Below, piece by piece: positions 24,947 through 33,453 of a stretch of 64,000 nucleotides of DNA (the stretch's first letter is position 1; each line of letters starts with the position of its first letter). The position numbers were made by a program, and so were the translations under genes. A model generated the notes under the pieces. It made no database searches. It was not told where the DNA came from and worked only from the letters and a program-made list of their open reading frames with translations. Origin of the DNA: Vulcanimicrobiota bacterium (lineage in GTDB: Bacteria; Vulcanimicrobiota; Xenobia; Xenobiales; Xenobiaceae); the NCBI GenBank assembly GCA_944322965.1, contig CALUQR010000007.1, positions 27,770-91,769 on the forward strand, written 5' to 3'.

Positions 24947-26878
24947 ATGGTAGTCACTGTAGGGCGTGGTTTCTGCGCTAAATTAGAGGAAGATCTGACG
25001 GAAGCGGAAGTTCCTCTGGAATTGGAATTGAGCGTAGAGGGCGAGGGAGATTATCTCTTCGCTTGCTTAGGGTTAGACTCTGAGGGCCGCCTCTACGGTG
25101 ACGACTACGTCATTTGGGAGGAGCATCCCGCCAGTCAGGCGGAGGATTTGAGCTCCCATATGGAGCGCGCTCGGGCTACTTTTACGATCCATACCGCCGC
25201 TCTACCTGAAGATCTGGGGCGCCTGCTCTTTACTATTAGTCCGCGCGCTGGAGCGGAAGATGGAGAGGCTGGCCCCCATGGCTACGCTCTGCGCCAGGGT
25301 GGGGAGGAGTTGTGGCAGGCCCAATTGGAGGAGGGAGAGGGGGCGGAAGAGCCTTCTAACTCTACTATAGCTCTCACTTTGGGGCGCTCTAAAAAGGGGG
25401 GCTGGCAATTGCGCGTCCTAGAAGAACCCTACGCCGGCGATCTCCTAGACTTAATGGAAGAGTATGGCGCTGATCACGAGGAGCCCGCTCTAGAGCCAGC
25501 GGAGCCAGAAGAGCCGACAGTCGCCGAGGGAGAGCCAGAACTCCAGCTGGCGGAGGAACCTCTCCAAGTTACCCCGCCTGCGGAAGGGTCCGAGGAACCG
25601 GCCCCGGTCCAAGAGGTCGCTAAAGAGGCTGAGTCGCGAGAGTATCCCGCCCCCCTGCCTCTGCCGGAGACGGTCCCCCCCCCGCGAGTGGGTCCGGAGG
25701 CTACTTTTACCAAAGAGAACAATAATCTGACTAATAATAGTAGCGGTGGGAGCTCTTTCTTAACTAAACGCGAGTCCGTGGACATCGTGCGTCCTCAAGC
25801 TGGAGGACAGGCTTTAGAGAGAGAGTCGCTCTCTAAAGAGGAGAGGGAGTTCGCCCTCTATTTAGAGTCTTTAAAAGCTCAAGACGAGCGCGCTAACCAG
25901 ATTAATAAGTTCCAGACTCAGATTAGAGCGGTCGAGAAGCGCATGACTGAGCTCTATAAGATCAACCACCAAGTCCAATTGGAATTAGATAAGTTGGGAG
26001 AAGTTATCACCCAACTGAGGGAGCGCGTCCAAGAGGCCTTGGAGGCTCCGCCGCCGGCCCTAGCCACCGGGTCGGGCGAGGTCGTCTCTAGCGGCGGTCT
26101 CTTCTTACCGCCCGAACAGGCGGGACGCAAGCCGCTGCCCCAGATGGGGATCTTCAGTCCCCCGCGCGAGAACGCTTCCCAAGAGGTCTTGCCCGCCTTA
26201 GTTAAGACCGCCCCTCACTCCCGTTTTGAAGCGCTCTCCCAGTGTGAGATTGGGGCGGATGTCACCTTCGGTCAGTATCCTCAAGAGGAAGATGGAGCTC
26301 AGCGCCCCATCGAATGGTTGGTTTTGGATAAGCAAGGGGATACCGTCTATTTGCTCAGTAAGTACGGCCTAGACTCTCGTCCCTTCCACAATGGAGCGGG
26401 CCATCCGGGCTGGGAAGAGTGCGACGTGCAACGTTGGCTGAATGGACGCTTCTTTGCGCAAGCCTTCGATAAAGAGGAGCAAAAGTGTATCGTCTGGACT
26501 AGGCTCACTAATAAGCCCACGGGGGTGGAGCGGCTCAAAGAGGACGCTATGAGCGACAGTTTCTCTAAGGTCTTTTTACCTAGCACCGGCGAACTGTTGC
26601 AGCTCTTCCCCAAGATCAAGACGGATAGCGCGGTGGAGGTTAATCCCGAGTTGGCTTGTAGGCCTACGCCTTACGCTCTGGCTCACGGGGCGGTCGCCCC
26701 CGAGGGGACGGGAGATTGGTGGTTGCGTTCGGCCTGCTCGCGCAAGGGAGGCGTAGTCTGCATTAACGCTTTGGGAGCCCTCGATATGCGCAGCGTGGGC
26801 ATGCCTGAAGGGATGGTTCGTCCAGCTATTAGAGTAAAGTTAGAGACCCCCGCCGCCAATTCAAGGGCTAGCGGGTAA
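24947..26878 (+). CDS. TerD-like domain + coiled coil + DUF6273 fusion protein
   Basis: A 643-aa cytosolic protein. Residues 1-175 are a divergent TerD domain (LSVEGEGDYLFACLGLDSEGRLYGDDYVIW; LPEDLGRLLFTISPR). A Glu/Pro-rich, disordered linker (~178-295) precedes a strong coiled coil (~300-366, LESLKAQDERANQINKFQTQ). The C-terminal DUF6273-type module (~431-637) carries FGQYPQEEDG, IEWLVLDKQGDTVYLLSKYGLD, GHPGWEECDVQRWLNGRFF, DWWLRSACSR and GMVRPAIRV. TerD domains bind calcium and nucleate stress- and surface-linked complexes; what DUF6273 does is unknown. ATG 24947 has only a weak ribosome-binding site. First gene of the four-gene TerD array. Confidence 0.84.
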   Translation: MVVTVGRGFCAKLEEDLTEAEVPLELELSVEGEGDYLFACLGLDSEGRLYGDDYVIWEEHPASQAEDLSSHMERARATFTIHTAALPEDLGRLLFTISPRAGAEDGEAGPHGYALRQGGEELWQAQLEEGEGAEEPSNSTIALTLGRSKKGGWQLRVLEEPYAGDLLDLMEEYGADHEEPALEPAEPEEPTVAEGEPELQLAEEPLQVTPPAEGSEEPAPVQEVAKEAESREYPAPLPLPETVPPPRVGPEATFTKENNNLTNNSSGGSSFLTKRESVDIVRPQAGGQALERESLSKEEREFALYLESLKAQDERANQINKFQTQIRAVEKRMTELYKINHQVQLELDKLGEVITQLRERVQEALEAPPPALATGSGEVVSSGGLFLPPEQAGRKPLPQMGIFSPPRENASQEVLPALVKTAPHSRFEALSQCEIGADVTFGQYPQEEDGAQRPIEWLVLDKQGDTVYLLSKYGLDSRPFHNGAGHPGWEECDVQRWLNGRFFAQAFDKEEQKCIVWTRLTNKPTGVERLKEDAMSDSFSKVFLPSTGELLQLFPKIKTDSAVEVNPELACRPTPYALAHGAVAPEGTGDWWLRSACSRKGGVVCINALGALDMRSVGMPEGMVRPAIRVKLETPAANSRASG

Positions 26879-26922
26879 GGCAAAGAGAGTAGACAAATAT
26901 ATAGAGGGTAGGAGGTTACGAG

Positions 26923-28284
26923 ATGGAGCGGGTGCAGCGCGGTTCACGTTTGCGGTTGGAGGGAGCGGTCCGTTGGGACCAGCCGCTCCAGATAGAGCTG
27001 GGGGTAGTCGGAGGGGCCAGTTACGATTTCGTCTGCTTCGGTTTGGACGCCCAAGGTAAGCTCTCAGACGACCGCTACATGGTCTTTTACAACCAATTGC
27101 GCTCTCCCCAAGGGGAGGTGGCCCTCCTCAAAGAGGATAACCCGGCCCTCTTCCAAGTCTCCCTCAACGCTTTACCCCCCTCTATTGAACGTTTGGCCTT
27201 TACCATCAATATCGATGCCGATACGCCGGGAACTATGGGCCAGATCGCCTCTCAGCGGGTGAGCCTCAGTCAGAATGGGGCGGTTATTTGGCAATTAGAC
27301 CTTCAAGGTAGCGATTTTGAGGCTGAGCGGGCGGTTATCGCTTTGGAACTCTATCGGCGTCAGGGTACGTGGAGGGCTAATTTCGTAGCTCAGGGCTTTA
27401 ATGGCGGCTTGGCCGATCTCTTGCGCCACTATGGCGGCGAAGAGGAGAGCGAAGCGGCCGCGGCCCCACCCGCCGTTCCGACTCCGGTTCCTGTCCCGGC
27501 GCCCGCTCTTACTCCAGCATCCCCTCCTACTACAGCGCCAGCTCCCGCCCCGGCGGCTCCCGCTCAGAGGAGGAGCGCCTTCCAAGCGGCTCCGGTAGTA
27601 ACGACCGTCTGTACCGTCTCCGCTGCGGGCGCCGCTCCCACGACGCCCGCTCCCGCCGATCCTTTAGCTAATTGTAAGGTGGGCGATACCGTAAAGTTGG
27701 GCCGTTATCCTCTCGAGGAAGAGGGTAAGTTAGAGCCCATAGAGTGGTTAGTCTTAGAAGTAGGATCAGGGGACGTGCTCTTACTCAGCAAGTACGGTTT
27801 AGATGCTTGTCGCTTCAATGAGGGCGGGAGCGGCCATCCCGGTTGGGATAATTGTAGTATCAACAATTGGCTCAACACTTCCTTCGCCAATAAGGCCTTC
27901 GATGCGGCCCAGCGCCAACGGATCGTAGTCAGCAATTTGAGCAATAAGGCGGCGGGGGCTAAGAACTTATCCGAAGATGATCTGCCCGCCAGTCAGGGGC
28001 GTATCTTCTTACTGAGCGTCGGAGAAGTAGCCCAATACCTGGCGGGAGGTAGGGTCGAGGCCTTAGCGGCGGCCAATAGCGAGACTCTCTGCGCTCCCAC
28101 GGCTTACGCTCGCAATCGCGGGGCGATTGCCTGCGGCGGCAACGGTAACTGGTGGTTGCGCACCTCTTGCGATAAGAAGCGCTCGGCGGCTTGTATCAAT
28201 TTCCGAGGTCTCGTCGGTTGTCGGGCCGTGGAGACCTCGGGTTGTACGGTGCGTCCCGCCGTGCGTATGCGTCTGACCACTTAA
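26923..28284 (+). CDS. TerD + DUF6273 fusion protein
   Basis: A 453-aa protein. Residues ~1-172 are a clear TerD domain (CFGLDAQGKLSDDRYMVFYN; LPPSIERLAFTINID; ERAVIALELYRRQGTWRANF). A Pro/Ala-rich linker covers ~180-245. The C-terminal DUF6273-type module covers ~250-453, with LGRYPLEEEGK, IEWLVLEVGSGDVLLLSKYGLD, GHPGWDNCSINNWLNTSF, NWWLRTSCDKK and TVRPAVRM. Family TerD proteins carry an acidic calcium loop (GDDE) between two strands; here that segment is a short EDNPALFQV, so calcium binding may be lost. AGGAGG stands seven bases before ATG 26923. The gap to the previous gene is 44 bases. Confidence 0.87.
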   Translation: MERVQRGSRLRLEGAVRWDQPLQIELGVVGGASYDFVCFGLDAQGKLSDDRYMVFYNQLRSPQGEVALLKEDNPALFQVSLNALPPSIERLAFTINIDADTPGTMGQIASQRVSLSQNGAVIWQLDLQGSDFEAERAVIALELYRRQGTWRANFVAQGFNGGLADLLRHYGGEEESEAAAAPPAVPTPVPVPAPALTPASPPTTAPAPAPAAPAQRRSAFQAAPVVTTVCTVSAAGAAPTTPAPADPLANCKVGDTVKLGRYPLEEEGKLEPIEWLVLEVGSGDVLLLSKYGLDACRFNEGGSGHPGWDNCSINNWLNTSFANKAFDAAQRQRIVVSNLSNKAAGAKNLSEDDLPASQGRIFLLSVGEVAQYLAGGRVEALAAANSETLCAPTAYARNRGAIACGGNGNWWLRTSCDKKRSAACINFRGLVGCRAVETSGCTVRPAVRMRLTT

Positions 28285-28345
28285 AGAGCGTTAAGTTACT
28301 ACCCTAATAGAGGATGGGAGTTTAGCGGGTCGGGAGGCTAGGATT

Positions 28346-29632
28346 ATGTTGAGCGTGGAGCGCGGCCAGCGTTTAAAATTAGAGGGTCTAGCTAAGGTAG
28401 ATTGGCCCCTAGAAGTAAGCTTGGTAGTGAGGGGACCTGCTACTTACGACTTTAGCTGCTTTGGCGTCGATAGAGAGAATAAGCTCTCTGACGATCGCTA
28501 TATGGTCTTCTATAACCAGTTGCGCAGTCCCCAAGGGGAGATTAGCCTCCAGTTAGGCCATAACGAAGCTAAGTTTACCGTAGCCCTAAGTTCATTGCCC
28601 CCTCAAATCGAGAAGCTAGTCTTTACGGTCAACTTAGACGATCAATTGGCGGGCCATATGCAGCAGATTAGTTCGCAAAGCGTGACCTTAGAGCAGCGCG
28701 GGGTAAAGTTAGCCCAATTGGAACTGCGCGGTTCCGATTTCCAAGTGGAGCGGGCGGTTATCGCTTTAGAGCTCTATCTAAAGGATGGGATTTGGCGGGC
28801 CAACTTTGTGGGTCAGGGATTTAAGGGAGGATTGGCTGAGCTTTTAAAGTTCTATGGCGGAGAGGAAGAGGCTGAGCCCAAGAACATTTCCCCTCAGCGG
28901 GAAGAGACGCCTCCTCCCAGTCCGGTAGGGGTTAGCAAAGGCGTCTCCTTAGAGAAGAAGTTAGCTCAAGAGGCGCCAGAGTTGGCCCCTTTGGCGCGCT
29001 CTTTGGGCTTAACTTTAGCCAAGCGCAATTTAGACGATTGTTTAGCGAAAGTGGCTCTAGTGATGGACGCTTCCGGCTCTATGTACAATAGTTACCGCGA
29101 CGGGACGGTCCAGGCTATTCTCAATCGCATCTTCCCTCTAGCTTTGCGCTTCGATGACGACGGAGAGCTCGATTTTTGGTTCTTCGCCACTAAGGCTAAG
29201 CGTATGCCCAATGTCACTTTACAAAATTACCGGACGATTATCCCTAAGCGCTTCGCCAATTTGACTATGGCCCTGGGGGCTTGTAACGATGAAATTCCCG
29301 TCTTAGACGAGGTAATTGCTACTTATAGAGCTAGTAAATTGCCAGCCTACGTAGTCTTTATTAGCGATGGGGGCATAAGTAAGACGAAAGCTATTAGCAA
29401 TCGCCTCTTGGAAGCGACTAGCTTACCTATCTTCTGGCAATTTGTAGGGGTTAGGGGCTCTAACTACGGTATTTTGGAACATTTAGAGAGCCTAGAGGGT
29501 CGCTCTATCGATAATACCTCATTCTTTACGATGGACGACTTCGCTACGGTAGCTGACAACGTGCTCTACGACCGCCTCTTAGAAAGGTTCCCTCAGTGGC
29601 TCCAAGAGGCGCGCCGCCAGAAGATTATTTAA
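28346..29632 (+). CDS. TerD + vWA protein (TerF-like)
   Basis: A 428-aa protein with an N-terminal TerD domain (~1-172; CFGVDRENKLSDDRYMVFYN) and a C-terminal vWA domain (~225-428) with the MIDAS sequence DASGSM (residues 241-246), RFDDDGELDFWFFATKAKRMPNVTLQNY, and VFISDGGISK. The vWA sequence is of the TerF/YegL-like type, where the domain binds a metal ion and a partner protein. TerF proteins join TerD and vWA in classic ter operons. The linker is short (~173-215). GGGAGG precedes ATG 28346 by ten bases. Third gene of the array. Confidence 0.86.
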   Translation: MLSVERGQRLKLEGLAKVDWPLEVSLVVRGPATYDFSCFGVDRENKLSDDRYMVFYNQLRSPQGEISLQLGHNEAKFTVALSSLPPQIEKLVFTVNLDDQLAGHMQQISSQSVTLEQRGVKLAQLELRGSDFQVERAVIALELYLKDGIWRANFVGQGFKGGLAELLKFYGGEEEAEPKNISPQREETPPPSPVGVSKGVSLEKKLAQEAPELAPLARSLGLTLAKRNLDDCLAKVALVMDASGSMYNSYRDGTVQAILNRIFPLALRFDDDGELDFWFFATKAKRMPNVTLQNYRTIIPKRFANLTMALGACNDEIPVLDEVIATYRASKLPAYVVFISDGGISKTKAISNRLLEATSLPIFWQFVGVRGSNYGILEHLESLEGRSIDNTSFFTMDDFATVADNVLYDRLLERFPQWLQEARRQKII

Positions 29633-29665
29633 GCCGGCCCAGGGTGGGCGGAAGGGGTTAGAGAT

Positions 29666-31033
29666 ATGGAATGGATCGCGCGCGGTTTCCGCTCTAAAAT
29701 TGAGAAATATTTCTCACTTCAGGAACCAATTACGGTCCGTTTGGAGGCTAAAGGGGATGAAGATTGCGCCTTCGCTCTCTTAGCTCTAGGGGCGGGTAAC
29801 GTAGTAGTCGACGAGCGCTATTGGCTCTCCTCTAAGCGCCTCGCTTCGCCAGAGGGTAGCCTACGGATCTTAGAGTATTCGGCCCAGGCGGCTACCTTGC
29901 AGATCGATTTGAGCAAATTGCCCCCTCATTTTCCTCGGGTACTCTGTATAGTGGCGGTCGAAGGTTTGGGCTCTATGAGCCAATTGCAAAATTTGCAGAT
30001 CGAAGCGGCTCAGGGAGGGACAGCCAAGTTAGCCGCCGTCTATAACGGGCCGGATTTCGTCTTGGAGAAGACCTTAATTGGCTTAGAGTTTTATCTAAAA
30101 GATAAAGTCTGGAGGATGGCCTTCTTGGGGCAAGGCTTTAGCTTCCCCTTAACGGGACTTTTGAGCCATTTTGGCGGGACTAAGAGTAGGCAGGCGGACC
30201 TTCCTGAAGAGTTCTTGCCAGCCGAACAGCGCGCTTCCAAAGTCGCCCCTGCGCCTGCCCCCCAGACACAGCCCATCGCTCCCAGTCAAGAGCCTCAGAG
30301 TGAGGGCTCAGGGCGCAAGAAGGGGCGTTCTGGTTCGATCAAAGATTGTACGACTACCGTCCCCCCTCTGGGCGATGAGTTTTCGCAGGCCTTGGCGGGG
30401 GCGGGGCTGAGCGATCTCAGCTATCCTTTCCGAGAGGCTCTGCGCCAGTACTCGCTCCCGCGTTTTATGGCTCAGGTAGCCTTAGTCGTAGACGCTTCGG
30501 GATCGATGTTCAATAATTTTGCCGACGGGACGGTGATGGAGCTAGCTAATCGGGTGATGCCTCTGGCCGCTTATTACGATCCCCAACAGAGTTTAGATCT
30601 GTGGTATTTTGGGGGCCAATGTCGACGCCGTCCCCCTCTCAAATTGGAGACCTTAGCCAATGCTGTGCCGCGCGACTGGGAGCAGATGATAGTCGAACTG
30701 GGGTTTGAGAATAACGAGCCTCTAGTTATGCGCCAGGTAATCGAAAAGTATCGCCAAAGCCAAGTGCCTATCATCGTAGTCTTGGCGAGCGATGGCGGGG
30801 TGACGCGCAACGAGGAGATCTTGGAAGTTTTATACGATTCCTTAGATATGCCCCTCTTGTGGCTCTTCTTAGGGATCAATGGCACGGGATTTGGGGTCTT
30901 AGAGGAGGTCTCTACCTACCCTGAGATTTCCGAGCGGGCCTATTTCTTAGAGCTCCCCAATTTAAAGTCTTTCCCCATAGCCAAGCTTTATGACTTTATG
31001 GCTAAGTCTATCGCTCAGTGGATGGTCAGTTAA
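29666..31033 (+). CDS. Second TerD + vWA protein (TerF-like, divergent TerD)
   Basis: A 455-aa paralogue of the preceding gene. The TerD domain (~1-170) is more divergent (ALLALGAGNVVVDERYWLSSKRLASPEG). A Pro/Gln-rich linker (~195-235) joins a vWA domain (~268-455) with the MIDAS DASGSM (residues 276-281), YYDPQQSLDLWYFGGQ, NNEPLVMRQVIEKYRQSQVP and VLASDGGVTR. Differences from its neighbour concentrate in the TerD part, suggesting distinct partners. AAGGGG precedes ATG 29666. Last gene of the array; bioY starts 52 bases after it. Confidence 0.83.
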   Translation: MEWIARGFRSKIEKYFSLQEPITVRLEAKGDEDCAFALLALGAGNVVVDERYWLSSKRLASPEGSLRILEYSAQAATLQIDLSKLPPHFPRVLCIVAVEGLGSMSQLQNLQIEAAQGGTAKLAAVYNGPDFVLEKTLIGLEFYLKDKVWRMAFLGQGFSFPLTGLLSHFGGTKSRQADLPEEFLPAEQRASKVAPAPAPQTQPIAPSQEPQSEGSGRKKGRSGSIKDCTTTVPPLGDEFSQALAGAGLSDLSYPFREALRQYSLPRFMAQVALVVDASGSMFNNFADGTVMELANRVMPLAAYYDPQQSLDLWYFGGQCRRRPPLKLETLANAVPRDWEQMIVELGFENNEPLVMRQVIEKYRQSQVPIIVVLASDGGVTRNEEILEVLYDSLDMPLLWLFLGINGTGFGVLEEVSTYPEISERAYFLELPNLKSFPIAKLYDFMAKSIAQWMVS

Positions 31034-31085
31034 AGAGTTTAGGAAGACTTTGGGAGCCAGCTCCCTAGAAAGTTATCCCTTATAA

Positions 31086-31670
31086 GTGGCAACTCAGTCG
31101 GCGCTAGCGGTGCGCAGCATGACCCAGATCGCCCTAGAGGTAGCCTTATTGGCTTTATCCTCCTATTGGGTCGTGCCCTTACCCTTTACGCCCATAGTCC
31201 TCAGCTTACATACCGTCATGGTCAACCTCATAGCCCTAACGCTCAACGCTCGCCAAGCGGCTTGGGCGGTAGGGGTCTATCTCCTTTTAGGAGCTTTGGG
31301 GGCTCCTATTTTGGCGGCTGGGAGCGGAGGTCTAGACAAGCTGTTGGGGCCTACGGGGGGCTTTTACTTTGGCTTTTGGCTGGCCGCAGTCCTAATGGCT
31401 AGCCTCAAGGGGGATAAACCTAACTGGAAGCGCTACGCCCTAGTTACTATTGGGGTAGGTATCCCGCTCCAACATTTATGCGCCGTTTTGATGATGGCTT
31501 TTTATAATGGAGGCCACTTCCAAGCCGCCTTCTGGTTAGTCTCCTTGCCCTTCTTACCTGGGGATATCTTGAAAGCCTTAGGGGCTTCTACTTTAGGGGC
31601 TGCTATCAATAAGGCCCTCTCCTGGCAAAGGGATAAAAATTTTTATAGGGGCAGGACCGCTCTCAGCTGA
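31086..31670 (+). CDS. bioY: Biotin transporter BioY
   Basis: A 194-aa integral membrane S-component of the ECF-type biotin uptake system. Motifs are VPLPFTPIVLSLHTVMVNLIALTLN (~27-51), YLLLGALGAPILAAGSGGLDKLLGPTGGFYFGFWLAA (~65-101), and a C-terminal helix pair with FLPGDILKALGA. The EcfA/EcfT energy subunits are not in the window; BioY alone can also import. The start is uncertain: GTG 31086 has no ribosome-binding site, and ATG 31119 is an alternative that would remove eleven residues. No BirA operator or riboswitch was seen upstream. Confidence 0.88.
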   Translation: MATQSALAVRSMTQIALEVALLALSSYWVVPLPFTPIVLSLHTVMVNLIALTLNARQAAWAVGVYLLLGALGAPILAAGSGGLDKLLGPTGGFYFGFWLAAVLMASLKGDKPNWKRYALVTIGVGIPLQHLCAVLMMAFYNGGHFQAAFWLVSLPFLPGDILKALGASTLGAAINKALSWQRDKNFYRGRTALS

Positions 31671-31720
31671 AGCTAAGATTTAAGGGCGGATTGCAGTTCT
31701 AAATTAGGGAGGAAGATTAG

Positions 31721-33370
31721 ATGAAGGTTATTATTGTGGGCGGGGTAGCTGGAGGAGCTTCAGCGGCTACGAGATTGCGTCGTCTCTCCGAAGAGACGGA
31801 GATTCTCATTCTGGAAAAGGGGCCCCATATCTCCTTTTCTAATTGCAGTCTGCCTTATTACGTAGGCGGAGTAGTGCCCAAGGCGGAACAATTGTTGGCC
31901 CAGAGTCCGCAGAGTTTTAAAGAGCGCTACAATATCGAAGTGCGCGTAGAACATGAAGTTTTGCGAGTCGATCCTAAGAACCATACCTTAGAGGTCAAGG
32001 ATCTGCATAGTGGAGAGACCTACGTAGAGAAGTACGATAAGTTGCTCTTAGCTCCCGGAGCTCAGCCCGTCTATCCCGCCAGTTGGCCTCGCGATGAGGA
32101 GAGGATCTTCACTCTGCGCACCGTCCAAGACGCTCTGCGAATCCGCCAAGAGATCGTCGCTAAAAAGGCTAAGCGGGCGGTAATTGTAGGGGGAGGGGCT
32201 ATCGGCTTAGAAATGGCGGAGAACCTCTCTAAATTGGGGCTCCAAGTTACCGTAGTGGAGATGGCCGACCACTTAGTGGCGGCTTTAGATTACGATTTGG
32301 CTTGCGAAGTGCGCGCCTACGCCCAAAGACTGGGTATTGAAATCTTGCTCGGCCAGGGCGTAGAGGAGCTGCGCGTAGAGGCGGGCCAAGTCAAAGTAAA
32401 GTTGCCCCAGGAGCGCCTCTTAGAAGCGGACATCGTCCTTTTAAGTTTGGGCGTTCGCCCCGATACGGCTTGGTTAAAAGATTCTGGCCTGGAACTCAAC
32501 CCCAGAGGGGCTATTATAACTGACAGCGGAATGGCTACTAGCGATCCCGACATTTTGGCGGTAGGCGATGCGGTAGAGATCCGGGATCTCTTAGAGGGCC
32601 AGGCTACCTCCATCGCTCTGGCCGGTTTAGCCCATAAGGAGGCCAGGGTAGCGGCCGACCGTTTGGCGGGTTTAGATAGCCGCTTCCAAGGGGCTCAGGG
32701 TACGGCCATCTTAAAGTTTGGGGAATTGACGGTAGCTAGTACCGGTTACAATGAGCGCCAAGCTCGAGCGGCCAATTTAGATTACGATAAGACCTATATC
32801 TACGCCGACGCTAAGGTCCCCATCTACCCTCAAGCTAGCAAGATGAGCGTCAAAGTCTTGTGGGAGCGCTCTACGCAGCGCCTTTTAGGGGCCCAAATTG
32901 TAGGTTATGAGGGGGTAGATAAACGCATCGACGTCTTAGCTACCGCCCTGCGCTTTAAGACGCCTATTACCCAATTGGTCCAGTTGGAACTGGCTTACGC
33001 TCCCCCTTTTGGAACGGCTAAGGATGTTATTAACTACGTGGGCATGGTCGCCGACAACGTTACCAGCGGCCGTCTGCAGCAATTCTTCTGGGATGAAGTA
33101 GATGCCTTACCTAGGGACGGCAGTTGTACTTTATTAGATGTGCGCACTCTGCCCGAGCGCAATTACGGTTATATTGAGGGCTTTAAACATCTGCCCTTAG
33201 ATGAATTGCGCGCTAGAGCTGCACAAGAACTGCCCCTGGATAAGCCGGTCTACGTCCACTGTCAGAGCGGTTTACGCAGTTACTTAGCTTGCGCTATCTT
33301 GCGCGGTTTAGGGTATAAGGCCTGGAGCTTGGCGGGCGGCTATAGACTCTACCATTTGACTAAAGGTTAG
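31721..33370 (+). CDS. CoA-disulfide reductase with C-terminal rhodanese domain
   Basis: A 549-aa flavoprotein. The N-terminal FAD-binding motif is VIIVGGVAGGASAATRLRRL (~3-22). The redox cysteine is in SNCSLPYYVGG (Cys43), the single-Cys signature of CoA-disulfide reductases. An NAD(P)H-binding motif AVIVGGGAIGLEMAENL (~153-169) follows. The rhodanese domain (~455-545) holds the persulfide loop VHCQSGLRSYLA. CoADR-Rhd proteins reduce CoA persulfide or polysulfides in the cytosol. GGGAGGAAG precedes ATG 31721. The terminator palindrome at 33391-33424 ends the unit. Confidence 0.94.
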   Translation: MKVIIVGGVAGGASAATRLRRLSEETEILILEKGPHISFSNCSLPYYVGGVVPKAEQLLAQSPQSFKERYNIEVRVEHEVLRVDPKNHTLEVKDLHSGETYVEKYDKLLLAPGAQPVYPASWPRDEERIFTLRTVQDALRIRQEIVAKKAKRAVIVGGGAIGLEMAENLSKLGLQVTVVEMADHLVAALDYDLACEVRAYAQRLGIEILLGQGVEELRVEAGQVKVKLPQERLLEADIVLLSLGVRPDTAWLKDSGLELNPRGAIITDSGMATSDPDILAVGDAVEIRDLLEGQATSIALAGLAHKEARVAADRLAGLDSRFQGAQGTAILKFGELTVASTGYNERQARAANLDYDKTYIYADAKVPIYPQASKMSVKVLWERSTQRLLGAQIVGYEGVDKRIDVLATALRFKTPITQLVQLELAYAPPFGTAKDVINYVGMVADNVTSGRLQQFFWDEVDALPRDGSCTLLDVRTLPERNYGYIEGFKHLPLDELRARAAQELPLDKPVYVHCQSGLRSYLACAILRGLGYKAWSLAGGYRLYHLTKG

Positions 33371-33390
33371 TCTGGAGAGGGTAATAAATT

Positions 33391-33424
33391 ATGTGGCCGC
33401 TCCCCTTAAGGGGAGCGGCCACAT
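33391..33424. terminator. Perfect 34-bp palindrome, bidirectional terminator
   Basis: A fully self-complementary sequence (15-bp arms with a central TTAA) between two converging genes. The + side has a weak T-rich tail (ACTTTTAA). It ends the CoADR gene and probably also the secreted-protein gene on the minus strand. Confidence 0.7.
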
Positions 33425-33453
33425 AGACTTTTAAGCGCGGTGCCCTCTTAACC

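Noticed and set aside
24947..28284. Diversity-generating retroelement target (DUF6273 modules are C-type-lectin-like)
   Set aside because: No reverse transcriptase, no template/variable repeat pair and no adenine-specific variation pattern is visible anywhere in the window.
24947..31033. Tellurite-resistance operon
   Set aside because: TerC, TerB, TerA and TerZ are missing, and two of the four genes carry DUF6273. Calling it tellurite resistance would go beyond the evidence.
30940..31119. Riboswitch or BirA operator before bioY
   Set aside because: No palindromic BirA box or conserved aptamer-like structure was seen in the short gap.
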